From Polynucleobacter sp. 78F-HAINBA (GTDB lineage: Bacteria; Pseudomonadota; Gammaproteobacteria; Burkholderiales; Burkholderiaceae), in NCBI RefSeq assembly GCF_018882325.1, contig NZ_JACVOQ010000006.1, forward strand, positions 1 through 64,000: 64,000 nucleotides of DNA, in the 5' to 3' direction. Numbering within the stretch: the stretch's first letter is position 1; each line of letters begins with the position of its first letter. Below are positions 1 through 10,631 of this stretch, in pieces. The translations under genes and the position numbers were made by a program. The notes beneath the pieces were generated by a model. It searched no databases. It was not told the origin of the DNA and was given only the letters and a program-made list of their open reading frames with translations.

Positions 1-2
1 AC

Positions 3-116
3 TCACAAGCAAAACTCAATGCTGTAGCAAGACAATTAAATGAACGCCCTAGAAAAACACTAAACTATCAAACACCGGCAGAACGTTTTGCTCAATCTGT
101 TGCGTTGACGGGTTGA
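3..116 (+). mobile_element. IS30-family transposase, C-terminal fragment (cut by window edge)
   Basis: An open frame enters from the left edge and stops at TGA 114-116. Its last residues include NERPRKTL and TPAERF, the C-terminal signature of IS30-type DDE transposases (cut-and-paste or copy-out recombinases). Only 37 codons are visible, so I cannot tell whether the element is intact. The adjacent host gene ppsR ends 37 bp further on, so the element sits just behind ppsR. Family assignment is by motif and fairly secure; activity is unknown. Confidence 0.75.
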
Positions 117-119
117 AAT

Positions 120-140
120 CAAGGTCGAAAGCAGACCTTG
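120..140. repeat. Inverted repeat just behind the IS30 transposase
   Basis: CAAGGTC (120-126) and GACCTTG (134-140) form a perfect 7-bp inverted repeat around a 7-nt loop, 3 bp after the transposase stop. There is no T-tract on either side, so an intrinsic terminator is not supported. It may lie within the right end of the insertion sequence. The left end of the element is outside the window, so the terminal repeat cannot be confirmed. Confidence 0.35.
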
Positions 141-152
141 AAGAATACTTTT

Positions 153-980
153 CTAACCTAGTATTGTTTTATCCGATTTAATGGATTGCAATACAGTAGT
201 TGCAATCTCTTCAATCGATTTACTGGTTGTTGCCACCCAAGGAATAGATTCTTTTTTCATCATGGCAGTGGCTTCATTAATCTCGTAGCGACAGTTTTCT
301 AGCTTCGCATAGTTGCTACCTGGACGTCGTTCATTGCGAATCTCTGATAAACGTTCAGCATCAATCATCAAGCCAAAGATCTTGTTGCGGTAGGGGATTA
401 AATCCTTTGGCAACTGCCCACGTTCAAAATCTTCAGGTATCAGAGGATAGTTGGCCGCTTTCATGCCATATTGCATTGCCAAGTAGAGGCTAGTTGGCGT
501 TTTACCTACTCGAGATATCCCAACCAGAATGACATCGGCTTCAGCAAGGTTCCGGTTTGACTGTCCATCATCATGGGCCAGGGAATAGTTAATGGCTTCA
601 ATACGGTTTTTGTAGGCCTCGGTATCTGCATTGTGGTGCAGGCGGTTCATAGCATGGGTCGATTTGACCCCTAGCGCTTGCTCTAAAGGTGCCACGAAAG
701 TCTGGAACATATCCAGAATCAAGCCATTAGCCTTGCCGACAATCTTGTTGAGCTCGGGATTCACCAAAGTGGTGAAAACGATGGGCTGAACCCCATATTT
801 AGAGGCTGCCTGATTGATGCTAGAAACGGCGTCATGGGCTTTTTCAGGGCTATCCACAAAAGGCACTCGAATGTGCTTAAAAGTGGCCTCAAATTGGGCC
901 AAAATCGACTGGCTGAAGTTCTCAGCGGTAATTCCGGTGCCATCAGAAACGATAAAAACAATGCGGGTTTGGGTAGACAT
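153..980 (-). CDS. ppsR: Pyruvate, water dikinase (PEP synthase) regulatory protein
   Basis: A bifunctional cytosolic regulator of the PSRP/DUF299 family. It inactivates PEP synthase by ADP-dependent phosphorylation of a threonine and reactivates it by phosphate-dependent dephosphorylation. The 275-residue length is typical. The N-terminal SDGTGITAE (about residues 12-20) and the P-loop GISRVGKT (154-161) are the family hallmarks. It is divergent from its target ppsA across a 106-bp gap, the classical arrangement, so both promoters must lie there. The gene is complete and its start is an ATG. Confidence 0.96.
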   Translation of the reverse strand: MSTQTRIVFIVSDGTGITAENFSQSILAQFEATFKHIRVPFVDSPEKAHDAVSSINQAASKYGVQPIVFTTLVNPELNKIVGKANGLILDMFQTFVAPLEQALGVKSTHAMNRLHHNADTEAYKNRIEAINYSLAHDDGQSNRNLAEADVILVGISRVGKTPTSLYLAMQYGMKAANYPLIPEDFERGQLPKDLIPYRNKIFGLMIDAERLSEIRNERRPGSNYAKLENCRYEINEATAMMKKESIPWVATTSKSIEEIATTVLQSIKSDKTILG

Positions 981-1086
981 GAGGTTGGCCTAAAAGTCGT
1001 GGTCAGCATTACAATATGTAGTTAATGAAGTATGCCGTATTTTATTCGGCCGCTCGACCAGTTTCCTTATCTTTAGAGAGTATTTT

Positions 1087-3489
1087 ATGTCCAACCAACA
1101 GCACCAAAGTAGCGATGTAGCAAATGCCTATGTTTTGCCTTTTGAGCAACTCCGAATGACTGATGTTGAGTCAGTCGGCGGTAAGAATGCCTCATTGGGT
1201 GAAATGATTTCTCAGTTGTCTTCCACGGGTGTTCGTGTACCGACGGGGTTTGCAACTACATCATTGGCGTTTCGTGATTTCTTAGAGCACAACAATTTGA
1301 CCGAACGCATTCAGAAGCGTTTGGAAAATCTCAATATTGATGATGTTCGTGCTCTAGCTGAAGCCGGTAAAGAAATTCGTGGGTGGATTGAGACCGCACC
1401 ATTTCAAGCACGCCTTGATGAAGAAATTCGTACAGCGTTTAAAAAATTAGATGATTCGGGCAAAGGCTCTTTTGCAGTGCGCTCCTCTGCAACCGCGGAA
1501 GATTTGCCTGATGCTTCATTTGCTGGACAGCAAGAAACTTTCTTGAACGTTGAAGGCATTGACGATGTTCTGAAAAAGATTCGTGAAGTTTTTGCTTCTT
1601 TGTATAACGATCGCGCGATTTCTTACCGCGTTCATAAGGGCTTTGCCCATGCCGAAGTAGCCCTATCTGCTGGTATTCAGCGCATGGTTCGCTCTGACTT
1701 GGGTGCAGCTGGTGTGATGTTTACTCTGGATACTGAATCTGGCTTTGAAGATGTCGTGTTCATCACTTCAAGCTATGGCCTGGGTGAAACAGTGGTGCAG
1801 GGCGCAGTCAACCCGGATGAGTTCTATGTGTTCAAAACAACTTTAGCTCAAGATAAGAAAGCGATTATTCGTCGCTCTTTAGGCTCTAAGTTGATTCAGA
1901 TGCAATTCGCCCCAGCAGGTTCTGCTGAGAAGGTAATGACTGTAGATGTTGCTCCAGAGAAACGTAATCGTTTTTCATTGGAAGATGCCGACATTACCGA
2001 GTTAGCTAAATATGCCGTGATTATCGAGAAGCATTACGGTCGTCCAATGGATATCGAGTGGGGTAAAGATGGTCAAGATGGCCGTATTTACATCCTGCAA
2101 GCACGTCCAGAGACAGTGAAGAGTCAAGCTGCTGGTCAAGTGGAGATGCGTTACAAGCTCAAGGGTACATCCAAGGTTCTTGCTAAAGGTCGTGCGATTG
2201 GTCAAAAGATTGGTGCTGGCCCCGTTCGTGTGATTCGTGACCCAAGCGAGATGGATCGCGTACAGCCAGGCGATGTCTTAGTTGCTGATATGACTGACCC
2301 TAACTGGGAGCCGGTAATGAAGCGCGCTTCCGCGATTGTGACTAACCGTGGTGGTCGTACATGTCACGCGGCGATCATTGCTCGTGAGTTGGGCGTTCCT
2401 GCAGTTGTCGGTTGTGGTGATGCAACGGAGCATTTGCAAGACGGCATGATGGTGACAGTGTCTTGTGCAGAAGGCGATGAAGGTCATATTTATGATGGCT
2501 TGATCGAGACTGAAGTAACTGAAGTTTCTCGTGGCGTATTGCCAGAGATTCCAGTCAAGATCACCATGAATATTGGTAATCCTCAGTTGGCATTTGATTT
2601 CTGCCAGATCCCAAATGCTGGTGTTGGTTTAGCTCGTCTCGAGTTCATCATCAACAACTACATTGGTGTGCATCCACGCGCTGTGTTGGAGTACCCAAAT
2701 ATTGATCCTGATCTCAAGCGCGCTGTAGAAAGTGTTGCTCGCGGTTATGCAAGCCCACGTCAGTTCTACGAAGATAAATTGGTTGAGGGTGTGGCAACGA
2801 TTGCGGCTGCTTTCTATCCAAAACCGGTGATCGTTCGCTTGTCTGACTTTAAGTCAAACGAGTACAAGAAGCTCATCGGCGGTTCACGCTATGAGCCGGA
2901 TGAAGAGAATCCAATGTTGGGTTTCCGTGGCGCATCCCGCTATGTATCAGAGGATTTCGGTGAGGCCTTTGCCTTAGAGTGCGCTGCGATGAAGCGTGTT
3001 CGTGAAGATATGGGTTTGGATAACGTTGAGATCATGGTGCCATTTGTACGCACTATCAAACAAGCTGAGCGCGTGATCGACATGATGGCGAAGTTCGGTC
3101 TCAAGCGTGGTGAAAAAGGCTTGCGCCTGATCATGATGTGCGAGATTCCTTCCAATGCAATTTTGGCGGATCAATTCCTCGAGCATTTCGATGGATTCTC
3201 AATCGGCTCAAACGATATGACCCAGCTAACCTTGGGCTTAGATCGTGACTCCGGTATGGAATTGTTGGCGATTGACTTTGATGAGCGCGACCCTGCGGTT
3301 GAGTTCATGATTGCTCGTTCAATTGAGGCTTGCCGCAAACAAAACAAATACGTTGGTATTTGCGGTCAAGGCCCATCAGACCACCCAGACTTTGCACGTT
3401 GGTTGGTTGCTAAGGGCATCACTTCAATCTCTCTCAATCCGGATAGCGTAGTAGCTACTTGGGAAATGTTGGGTAAGAAAGAAGCTTAA
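1087..3489 (+). CDS. ppsA: Phosphoenolpyruvate synthase
   Basis: Converts pyruvate, ATP and water to PEP, AMP and phosphate for gluconeogenesis. The 800 residues show the order expected for the family: N-terminal ATP-binding domain ([13 protein letters not shown] near 129-141; ILQARPE near 336-342), swivelling phosphohistidine domain with GGRTCHAAI (Thr425 and His427, the regulatory threonine and catalytic histidine by homology), and C-terminal PEP-binding TIM barrel with GSNDMTQL. An AGAGAG stretch lies just before the ATG. It is regulated post-translationally by the divergent ppsR product. A strong hairpin terminator follows. Confidence 0.97.
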   Translation: MSNQQHQSSDVANAYVLPFEQLRMTDVESVGGKNASLGEMISQLSSTGVRVPTGFATTSLAFRDFLEHNNLTERIQKRLENLNIDDVRALAEAGKEIRGWIETAPFQARLDEEIRTAFKKLDDSGKGSFAVRSSATAEDLPDASFAGQQETFLNVEGIDDVLKKIREVFASLYNDRAISYRVHKGFAHAEVALSAGIQRMVRSDLGAAGVMFTLDTESGFEDVVFITSSYGLGETVVQGAVNPDEFYVFKTTLAQDKKAIIRRSLGSKLIQMQFAPAGSAEKVMTVDVAPEKRNRFSLEDADITELAKYAVIIEKHYGRPMDIEWGKDGQDGRIYILQARPETVKSQAAGQVEMRYKLKGTSKVLAKGRAIGQKIGAGPVRVIRDPSEMDRVQPGDVLVADMTDPNWEPVMKRASAIVTNRGGRTCHAAIIARELGVPAVVGCGDATEHLQDGMMVTVSCAEGDEGHIYDGLIETEVTEVSRGVLPEIPVKITMNIGNPQLAFDFCQIPNAGVGLARLEFIINNYIGVHPRAVLEYPNIDPDLKRAVESVARGYASPRQFYEDKLVEGVATIAAAFYPKPVIVRLSDFKSNEYKKLIGGSRYEPDEENPMLGFRGASRYVSEDFGEAFALECAAMKRVREDMGLDNVEIMVPFVRTIKQAERVIDMMAKFGLKRGEKGLRLIMMCEIPSNAILADQFLEHFDGFSIGSNDMTQLTLGLDRDSGMELLAIDFDERDPAVEFMIARSIEACRKQNKYVGICGQGPSDHPDFARWLVAKGITSISLNPDSVVATWEMLGKKEA

Positions 3490-3520
3490 TTTGTTCCTGC
3501 TAATCACTAGCAAGATGTGA

Positions 3521-3553
3521 AAAAGGCCTAGAGAGATCTAGGCCTTTTGTTTT
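3521..3553. terminator. Bidirectional intrinsic terminator between ppsA and the Anbu operon
   Basis: A perfect 12-bp stem, AAAAGGCCTAGA (3521-3532) with TCTAGGCCTTTT (3537-3548), closes a GAGA loop and is followed by T-rich sequence. The complementary A-run also gives a U-tract on the minus strand. It lies 31 bp after ppsA and about 20 bp beyond the stop of the convergent Anbu gene, so it can serve both transcripts. Confidence 0.9.
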
Positions 3554-3569
3554 ATGGCGCTTAACCGAA

Positions 3570-4451
3570 CTAGCGCTTGGATTTCGTAACAACCTTTTTC
3601 TTTGGGCTAGCTTTAACTACCGTCTTAACCGGTGCGACTACTTTCTTAACAGCTTTGCTATTGCGATGAATGGGTACCGCCCCCATCTTCTTGGCAGGAG
3701 ATGCAATTGAGCGAGAAGGGGTTGCTCCCGACCAGCTTGGCTCCGCAATGGAGTTAAATGCGGAGCGTAATTTCTCGCCCCAGAGCTGATGAATCATTTG
3801 GAAGTAGGGGTTGGACTCATCCATCGTAACCAGTTTACTAGCTTGCAATGAATTCTTTTCATAAACCAGTAGATCTAGAGGTAGGCCAACAGAGATGTTG
3901 CTGTTAAGTGTTGAATCCATCGAGATGAGGGCGCACTTGGTAGCTAAGTTGAGTGGCGTATCAAAACTGATCACTCTATCTAAGATTGGCTTACCGTATT
4001 TAGATTCCCCGATCTGGAAGTAACAAGTTTCGGGCGTGGCCTCGATAAAATTGCCAGCTGAGTAGATATTGAAAAGTCGAGGGCGCTCACCCTTAATCTG
4101 TCCACCAAAGATCAGGTTGCAATTGAAATCAATGCCTGCTTTTTCTAGCGCCTTGTGATCTCGATCGTAAACCTGCTTGATGGCATCACCAATGACGACA
4201 GCTGCATCATGAGTGCTTTCCACATTCCACAGATTTTTTCCGTTCAGGAGCTGGCCTTGCAATAGGATCTCTTTCACGGCCTGAGTGATGGCGAGATTGC
4301 CAGCACTCATGAGGGTGAAAAAGCGATCTTTATCCTTTTGGAATAAAGACATCTTTCTGAAAGTACCAATTTGATCAACACCCGCATTGGTGCGAGTATC
4401 TGATAAGAATACCAAGCCATCTTTTAGGCAAAGCCCAACGCAATACGTCAT
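3570..4451 (-). CDS. Anbu: proteasome-related Ntn-hydrolase-fold protein with basic C-terminal tail
   Basis: Related to HslV and proteasome beta subunits (COG3484, ancestral beta subunit). The predicted nucleophile is Thr2, exposed after Met removal (MTYCVGLCLKDG); Asp18 in LSDTRTNAG and Lys33 in FRKMSLF occupy the usual Ntn positions. The fold appears to end near residue 240. Residues about 241-293 form a low-complexity tail rich in Lys, Ala, Val, Pro and Ser (for example VKASPKKKVVTKSKR), which I do not regard as part of the family core of roughly 240-250 residues. It is the last gene of the four-gene Anbu operon, 61 bp after the transglutaminase-like gene. The substrate is unknown. Confidence 0.92.
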   Translation of the reverse strand: MTYCVGLCLKDGLVFLSDTRTNAGVDQIGTFRKMSLFQKDKDRFFTLMSAGNLAITQAVKEILLQGQLLNGKNLWNVESTHDAAVVIGDAIKQVYDRDHKALEKAGIDFNCNLIFGGQIKGERPRLFNIYSAGNFIEATPETCYFQIGESKYGKPILDRVISFDTPLNLATKCALISMDSTLNSNISVGLPLDLLVYEKNSLQASKLVTMDESNPYFQMIHQLWGEKLRSAFNSIAEPSWSGATPSRSIASPAKKMGAVPIHRNSKAVKKVVAPVKTVVKASPKKKVVTKSKR

Positions 4452-4512
4452 CCTGCAGCCCCTTTAATTATTTCCTTGAATTATCTCTTACTTAACTTTA
4501 TTGGGGGCTAAT

Positions 4513-5310
4513 CTAGGCAAGCTGGGTAATGGAGATGTTGGCTGCTAATTCTTCGCCACCGCCACCTGAGCGAACGCCTTTAACAGGTGCTGCGGAATAG
4601 TAATCTCTGCCGATTGCCAGCCGAATATGGCGAGCATCAGTAAAACAAGCATTGGTGATATCGATGCTTAACCAGAGTTTTTTATCAATGTCTGCGCAGA
4701 AATCAATCCAAGCATGACTCGCAAGATTGGGGGAGTCTTCTGCAAAGAAATAACCACTGACATATCGTGCTGGAATATTTGAGGCGCGACATAGGCCTAA
4801 CATAATGTGCGCATGATCTTGGCAAACCCCTGATTTCATGGCGAAAGATTGGGCGGCAGTAGTGGCGAAATTGGTTTGTCCAGGGAAGTATAGGATGGCG
4901 CTTTGTACTGCCGCCGCCAATCTCATGACCTCATCAACCGAGTTTTTATTTGGAAGTGATGTCGAGAAGAACTCCAGCATTTCAGCTGTAGGTTCAGTTA
5001 AATTCGTTTGTTGGAGCAAGTGGTAAGGGGATACTGCCTTGGGATCATCAATAAACTCAAAGGCATCTTGAGTATGAACATCACCCTCAGCCTCAATCAT
5101 CATCGAGGTGTATGCACTCTCTTGAACAAAAACGCTGTACAGGTTTCCAAATGCATCGAGTGAGGTGCTTGCCTTAATCGGCGTACTCACTTTCCACTTG
5201 TCAATTGTTTGGCCAGCTACATCCGGTGGTGTGAGGCGTAACTCTTGAATGGAGTAGCGTACCGGCGTTTCATAGCGATATTCTGTGCGATGACGAATCT
5301 TGAGGTGCAT
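4513..5310 (-). CDS. Transglutaminase-like cysteine protease-fold protein (Anbu operon)
   Basis: A 265-residue COG1305 protein with an N-terminal beta-rich region (HLKIRHRTEYRYE, typical of the family) and a catalytic transglutaminase-like core. The visible triad is Cys163 (GVCQDHAH), His199 (SHAWIDF) and Asp217 (SIDITN). Such domains can act as peptidases, amidases or crosslinking enzymes. It starts 8 bp after the alpha-E gene and precedes Anbu, so it is very probably co-transcribed and functionally linked. A cytosolic location is inferred because no signal peptide is seen. Confidence 0.92.
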   Translation of the reverse strand: MHLKIRHRTEYRYETPVRYSIQELRLTPPDVAGQTIDKWKVSTPIKASTSLDAFGNLYSVFVQESAYTSMMIEAEGDVHTQDAFEFIDDPKAVSPYHLLQQTNLTEPTAEMLEFFSTSLPNKNSVDEVMRLAAAVQSAILYFPGQTNFATTAAQSFAMKSGVCQDHAHIMLGLCRASNIPARYVSGYFFAEDSPNLASHAWIDFCADIDKKLWLSIDITNACFTDARHIRLAIGRDYYSAAPVKGVRSGGGGEELAANISITQLA

Positions 5311-5318
5311 AGGGATCT

Positions 5319-6299
5319 TTAAGCTACTGCTAATGGTATGAGGTAGGCATTGCTGAATTCATCAGCAATATGATTGATGCGCTCTAAGAATTCTTCAATA
5401 AACTCTTCTAATCCTTGAGAAAAGACTTCATCAATATCGGAATAATCTAAGCTTGCCTTGAGCTTACCAAGCAGGCGTTCAATTTCTTTGGATTGCTGAT
5501 TCTTCACTTCTGAAATTAATGGAATGAGTTCGTTCACACAGCTAACTAGGGAGCGCGGCATTTGCTTGTTGAAAATCAAGAGTTCGGCGACTTGCTTAGG
5601 AGTCACTTGATCAGAATAGATTTGACGATAGATTTCAAAGGCGGAGACTGAACGAAGGAGGGCAGCCCAGTGATAGAAGTCAAAGAAATCACCATCCGCC
5701 CCATCAGCATCCACTTTTTTATCTGTGCGCAATACTTTGAGCGTCGCTTGGTCTTCGTACTTAGTTTCTAAAATACGAGCGGTGTTATCGGCTCGCTCTA
5801 AAAGCGTACCCACATTCATGAAGTAGAAAGCCTCGTTCTTAAGCATGGTGCCATGCATCACGCCTCTGAATAGATGGCAGCGATGCTTGACCCACTCCAG
5901 CAGTCGACTCGGGTCTGCTTGATTTCGAGCCTCTAGAATGCGTTGTAATTCGAGCCAGGTAGTATTTTGGGTCTCCCAGGCTTCTGAGGTAATTCGACCG
6001 CGAATGACTCGAGCATTCTCACGGGCAGCAAATAAGCAGGAAACGATACTAGATGGGTTGCTGGTTTCATAAATCATGAAGTCCAAGACATTCTCGCGAG
6101 TAACGGCATCGTACTTCTGCAGGAAAGATTCCTCTAACTTAGAGATAGTGAGTAACTTCTTCCAGCTTTGCTCTAAAAACTCTGAGGGCTGAGGAAGGAG
6201 TGATGTTTGGTGGTTTACATCTAGCATGCGGGCAGTATTTTCTGCGCGCTCTGTGTAGCGGGCCATCCAGTAAAGGCAATCAGCGGTACGACTCAACAT
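5319..6299 (-). CDS. Alpha-E domain-containing protein (Anbu operon)
   Basis: A 326-residue, almost entirely helical protein of COG2307. It opens with the family signature LSRTADCLYWMARYTERAENTARML. No catalytic motif is recognised; the family is associated with CP-ATP-grasp proteins and transglutaminase-like proteins and may be a partner or carrier in peptide-bond chemistry (inference from comparative genomics). It lies 15 bp after the ATP-grasp gene and 8 bp before the transglutaminase-like gene. Confidence 0.92.
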   Translation of the reverse strand: MLSRTADCLYWMARYTERAENTARMLDVNHQTSLLPQPSEFLEQSWKKLLTISKLEESFLQKYDAVTRENVLDFMIYETSNPSSIVSCLFAARENARVIRGRITSEAWETQNTTWLELQRILEARNQADPSRLLEWVKHRCHLFRGVMHGTMLKNEAFYFMNVGTLLERADNTARILETKYEDQATLKVLRTDKKVDADGADGDFFDFYHWAALLRSVSAFEIYRQIYSDQVTPKQVAELLIFNKQMPRSLVSCVNELIPLISEVKNQQSKEIERLLGKLKASLDYSDIDEVFSQGLEEFIEEFLERINHIADEFSNAYLIPLAVA

Positions 6300-6314
6300 A
6301 TTTACTTATCCCTT

Positions 6315-7727
6315 TTATTCTTCTAGAACCCAGGTATCTTTAGTGCCGCCACCCTGTGAGGAGTTCACCACTAAAGAGCCTTCTTTGAGGGCAACACGAG
6401 TAAGGCCACCTGGAACCATCTTGATTGTTTTTCCTGATAAAACAAATGGCCGCAAATCAATGTGGCGTGGCGCAACGCCGGACTCAACAAAAGTTGGGCA
6501 AGTGGAGAGTGCAAGCGTTGGCTGTGCAATGTATTTATCCGGATTGGCAATTAGATGGCAGCGAAATTCTTCAATCTCTGCTTTGGTTGAGGCTGGTCCA
6601 ACCAGCATACCGTAGCCGCCGGCACCATGGGTTAACTTCACTACCAACTTGTCTAAATTAGCTAATGTGTATGCAAGGTCATCCGGTTTACGACATTGGA
6701 AGGTTGGCACATTATTGAGAATTGGTTTCTCGCCTAGGTAGAACTCAATCATGTCAGGGACATATGGGTAGATTGACTTGTCATCAGCGATGCCAGTACC
6801 AATGGCATTGGCTAAAGTCACATTGCCTGCGCGATGTGCAGAGAGTAATCCAGCAACACCTAAAGTTGAATCAGAACGAAACGCAAGGGGATCTAAAAAG
6901 TCATCATCGACGCGACGGTAAATGACATCGACTCGCTCAGGTCCTTGGGTAGTGCGCATAAAGACTTGTTCGTTCTTCACAAATAAATCTTTACCTTCCA
7001 CCAATTCAACGCCCATTTGCTGGGCTAAATAGCTGTGTTCAAAATACGCAGAGTTATACATGCCTGGAGTGAGCACTACAACGTTGGGCTTCTTGACGTC
7101 ATCGGGTTTGACGGACTTCAAGCATTCCAATAAAAAATCAGGATAGTGCTCGACTGGTGCAACCCGATATTTTTGAAATAAGTCTGGGAAGAGTCGCATC
7201 ATCATCTTGCGATCCTCAACCATATAAGACACGCCAGATGGAACACGCAGGTTATCTTCTAGAACGTAGAACTCGCCTTCGCCAGCGCGTACGATATCAA
7301 TCCCGGCGATCTGTGCATAAATATCTCGCGGCACGTTAACGTTACGCATCTCTGGGCGATATTGCGCGTTGTTGTAGATTTGTTCGGCAGGAATGATTCC
7401 GGCTTTGATGATTTCTTCTTCGTGGTAGACGTCGTAAATGAATCTATTGAGTGCTTTTACCCGCTGACGCAGACCGGCCTCAAGCTGTTCCCATTCTTTG
7501 GCGGTAAAGATACGGGGCACCTGATCAAAGGGAATTGTCCTCTCCGCTCCAAGATCATCTCCATAGACAGCAAAGGTAATGCCGACTCGTCGGAAGATTA
7601 AGTCAGCCTCAGCGCGCTTGAGACCCATGAGGGTGTCACTCTGCTGTTTAAGCCAGTTATGGAAAACTTGGTAATGGGGACGCGCTTTTCCGCTGGCGTC
7701 GAGCATTTCGTCAAAAGGCAATTTCAT
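6315..7727 (-). CDS. Circularly permuted type-2 ATP-grasp protein (Anbu operon)
   Basis: First gene of the operon, 470 residues, COG2308. ATP-grasp enzymes join a carboxylate to an amine or thiol through an acyl phosphate; the circularly permuted type is thought to make short peptide-like products. Recognisable stretches are MYNSAYFEHSYLA, VIYRRVDDDFLDP, LTHGAGGYGML and the C-terminal VNSSQGGGTKDTW. The ATG start is followed by MKLPFDEM. The 108 bp upstream (up to smpB) hold the probable operon promoter and an NtrC-like inverted repeat. The biochemical product is not known. Confidence 0.93.
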   Translation of the reverse strand: MKLPFDEMLDASGKARPHYQVFHNWLKQQSDTLMGLKRAEADLIFRRVGITFAVYGDDLGAERTIPFDQVPRIFTAKEWEQLEAGLRQRVKALNRFIYDVYHEEEIIKAGIIPAEQIYNNAQYRPEMRNVNVPRDIYAQIAGIDIVRAGEGEFYVLEDNLRVPSGVSYMVEDRKMMMRLFPDLFQKYRVAPVEHYPDFLLECLKSVKPDDVKKPNVVVLTPGMYNSAYFEHSYLAQQMGVELVEGKDLFVKNEQVFMRTTQGPERVDVIYRRVDDDFLDPLAFRSDSTLGVAGLLSAHRAGNVTLANAIGTGIADDKSIYPYVPDMIEFYLGEKPILNNVPTFQCRKPDDLAYTLANLDKLVVKLTHGAGGYGMLVGPASTKAEIEEFRCHLIANPDKYIAQPTLALSTCPTFVESGVAPRHIDLRPFVLSGKTIKMVPGGLTRVALKEGSLVVNSSQGGGTKDTWVLEE

Positions 7728-7790
7728 AGTTACAAACTAATGCCTTTGGTTTGACTACATTTTGTGGGATGAGGCAGCTTGGTGCTTCAA

Positions 7791-7807
7791 TGCACTTGAT
7801 TGGTGCA
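7791..7807. promoter_or_regulatory. NtrC-like inverted repeat upstream of the Anbu operon
   Basis: TGCAC-TTGATTG-GTGCA is a perfect 5-bp inverted repeat with a 7-bp centre. It resembles the NtrC (GlnG) half-site arrangement TGCACC-N5-GGTGCA, with one deviation in the inner pair. A further GCACC half-site lies about 20 bp closer to the gene, two helical turns away. The repeat is 64 bp upstream of the CP-ATP-grasp start. I did not find a convincing -24/-12 sigma-54 promoter between it and the gene, so an NtrC role is tentative. Confidence 0.3.
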
Positions 7808-7835
7808 TTAATGCCTGAGAAACATGCTCCAGGAC

Positions 7836-8288
7836 TTAGGCGTTGAGGTCGCCCCTAGCAATGCGCCCCTTTTGAACTTCCCATTCGCGCTCTTTAGTGG
7901 CCGCACGCTTGTCATGCTGCTTCTTGCCTCGGGCTAGCCCAATCTCGCATTTCACATTTCCTTTCGAGAAATGCAGATTTAGCGGAACAAGGGTGTAGCC
8001 TTTTTGCTCTACTTTACCGATGAGCTTTTTAATCTCAATCGCATTGAGGAGGAGTTTGCGGGTGCGAGTGCTGTCTGGGACGATATGGGTTGAAGCTGAT
8101 AGTAGCGGGGTGATGTGACAGCCGATCAGGAATAGCTCCGCCCGACGGATGACGACATACGCTTCTTTAATGTGGACTCGACCAGCGCGGATGGCTTTTA
8201 CTTCCCAGCCTTCCAGAACCAGTCCTGCCTCGAACCGTTCCTCGATAAAATAATCGAAGAAGGCTTTTTTGTTATCGACGATACTCAT
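7836..8288 (-). CDS. smpB: SsrA (tmRNA)-binding protein SmpB
   Basis: Binds tmRNA and delivers it to stalled ribosomes in trans-translation. The 150 residues carry family features: [27 protein letters not shown], the RRAELFLIG strand, and the basic C-terminal tail beginning GKKQHDKR. It is divergent from ratA with only 26 bp between start codons, so promoter elements must overlap coding sequence on one or both sides. The smpB-ratA-rnfH neighbourhood is widely conserved in proteobacteria, which supports all three calls. Confidence 0.97.
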   Translation of the reverse strand: MSIVDNKKAFFDYFIEERFEAGLVLEGWEVKAIRAGRVHIKEAYVVIRRAELFLIGCHITPLLSASTHIVPDSTRTRKLLLNAIEIKKLIGKVEQKGYTLVPLNLHFSKGNVKCEIGLARGKKQHDKRAATKEREWEVQKGRIARGDLNA

Positions 8289-8314
8289 ATTTATTTAGCT
8301 TCTCAAGATCGATT

Positions 8315-8746
8315 ATGGCAGACGTCTACAAGACCGTTTTAATTGGCCAATCAGCCGACCGCATGTATGGCTTAGTCACCGACGTTGCGCGCTACCCCGA
8401 GTTCCTGCCCTGGTGCGGTGGGGTGGAAATTTTTGAGCAAACCGAGACGGTTTTGGATGCCAAAATTAATATCCATTTCAAGGGTATTAATCAGTACTTT
8501 CATACCCGAAACATCAATCACCGCCCTGAAACCATTGATATGGTCTTTGTGGATGGCCCATTCAAGCATTTTTCTGGGCAATGGAACTTTATCCCCCTTA
8601 AGGAAGATGCTTGTAAGGTGGAGTTCAAGCTCCATTGGGAGTTTAAGAGTGTCATCCTGGATAAGATCATTGGGCCGGTATTTGGGCATATTGCTGGCAC
8701 CTTTGTGGATTGCTTCGTAAAGCGAGCCGAAGACCTTTATGGCTAA
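8315..8746 (+). CDS. ratA: RatA / COQ10-type START-domain protein
   Basis: A 143-residue SRPBCC (START-fold) protein of the polyketide cyclase/COQ10 family. Residues such as VTDVARYPEFLPWC near the N-terminus and the C-terminal FVDCFVKRAEDLYG match YfjG/RatA. Relatives bind ubiquinone; the E. coli protein has also been described as blocking 70S ribosome assembly, so the physiological role is unsettled. It overlaps the following rnfH by 8 bp and is divergent from smpB. Confidence 0.92.
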   Translation: MADVYKTVLIGQSADRMYGLVTDVARYPEFLPWCGGVEIFEQTETVLDAKINIHFKGINQYFHTRNINHRPETIDMVFVDGPFKHFSGQWNFIPLKEDACKVEFKLHWEFKSVILDKIIGPVFGHIAGTFVDCFVKRAEDLYG

Positions 8747-9089
8747 CCAGTCCATGCAGATTTGGATTTGCGATGCCCGCTTGGGTGAGCCTCAGCTCAC
8801 CCCCTTTACCCTGTATTTATCACCCTCTGACACTCCCACGGTGGGCTTGGCGCTTATTAAAAGTGGAATAGCCCAGGGCCCTGAAGATCCCATTCTGGCC
8901 AGAAAAGGCTGTTTTGGCGTCTTTGGCAAGCGTAAAGACTGGGATAGTCCTATTTATGAGGGAGACCGTCTGGAGTTGTATTCACCGCTCTTGGTGGACC
9001 CTAAAGCTGTCCGCCGCAAGAAGGCAAACCAGAACCAAGATGCCAAATTCCAGGCTGCCGCAGCTAAAAGAAAGGCTAGGAGGCTATAA
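8739..9089 (+). CDS. rnfH: RnfH-family ubiquitin-like small protein
   Basis: 116 residues of the RnfH/RatB family (beta-grasp fold, function unclear). The hallmark is the QGPEDPILARKGCFGVFGKRKD-like region (segments LARKGCFGVFGKR and GDRLELYSPL). The C-terminus is a basic tail with KAVRRKKANQ and KRKARRL. The ATG at 8739 overlaps the ratA stop, implying translational coupling; an internal ATG at 8754 (MQIWICDA) is a possible alternative start. Confidence 0.9.
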   Translation: MANQSMQIWICDARLGEPQLTPFTLYLSPSDTPTVGLALIKSGIAQGPEDPILARKGCFGVFGKRKDWDSPIYEGDRLELYSPLLVDPKAVRRKKANQNQDAKFQAAAAKRKARRL

Positions 9090-9106
9090 TCTGTTTTTGC
9101 GACTAG

Positions 9107-10582
<1,476 letters not shown>

Positions 10583-10631
10583 TAAGTAAACAAAAGCTGA
10601 ATTTAAGGCTGAATTAAAGACTGGTTTTTTC

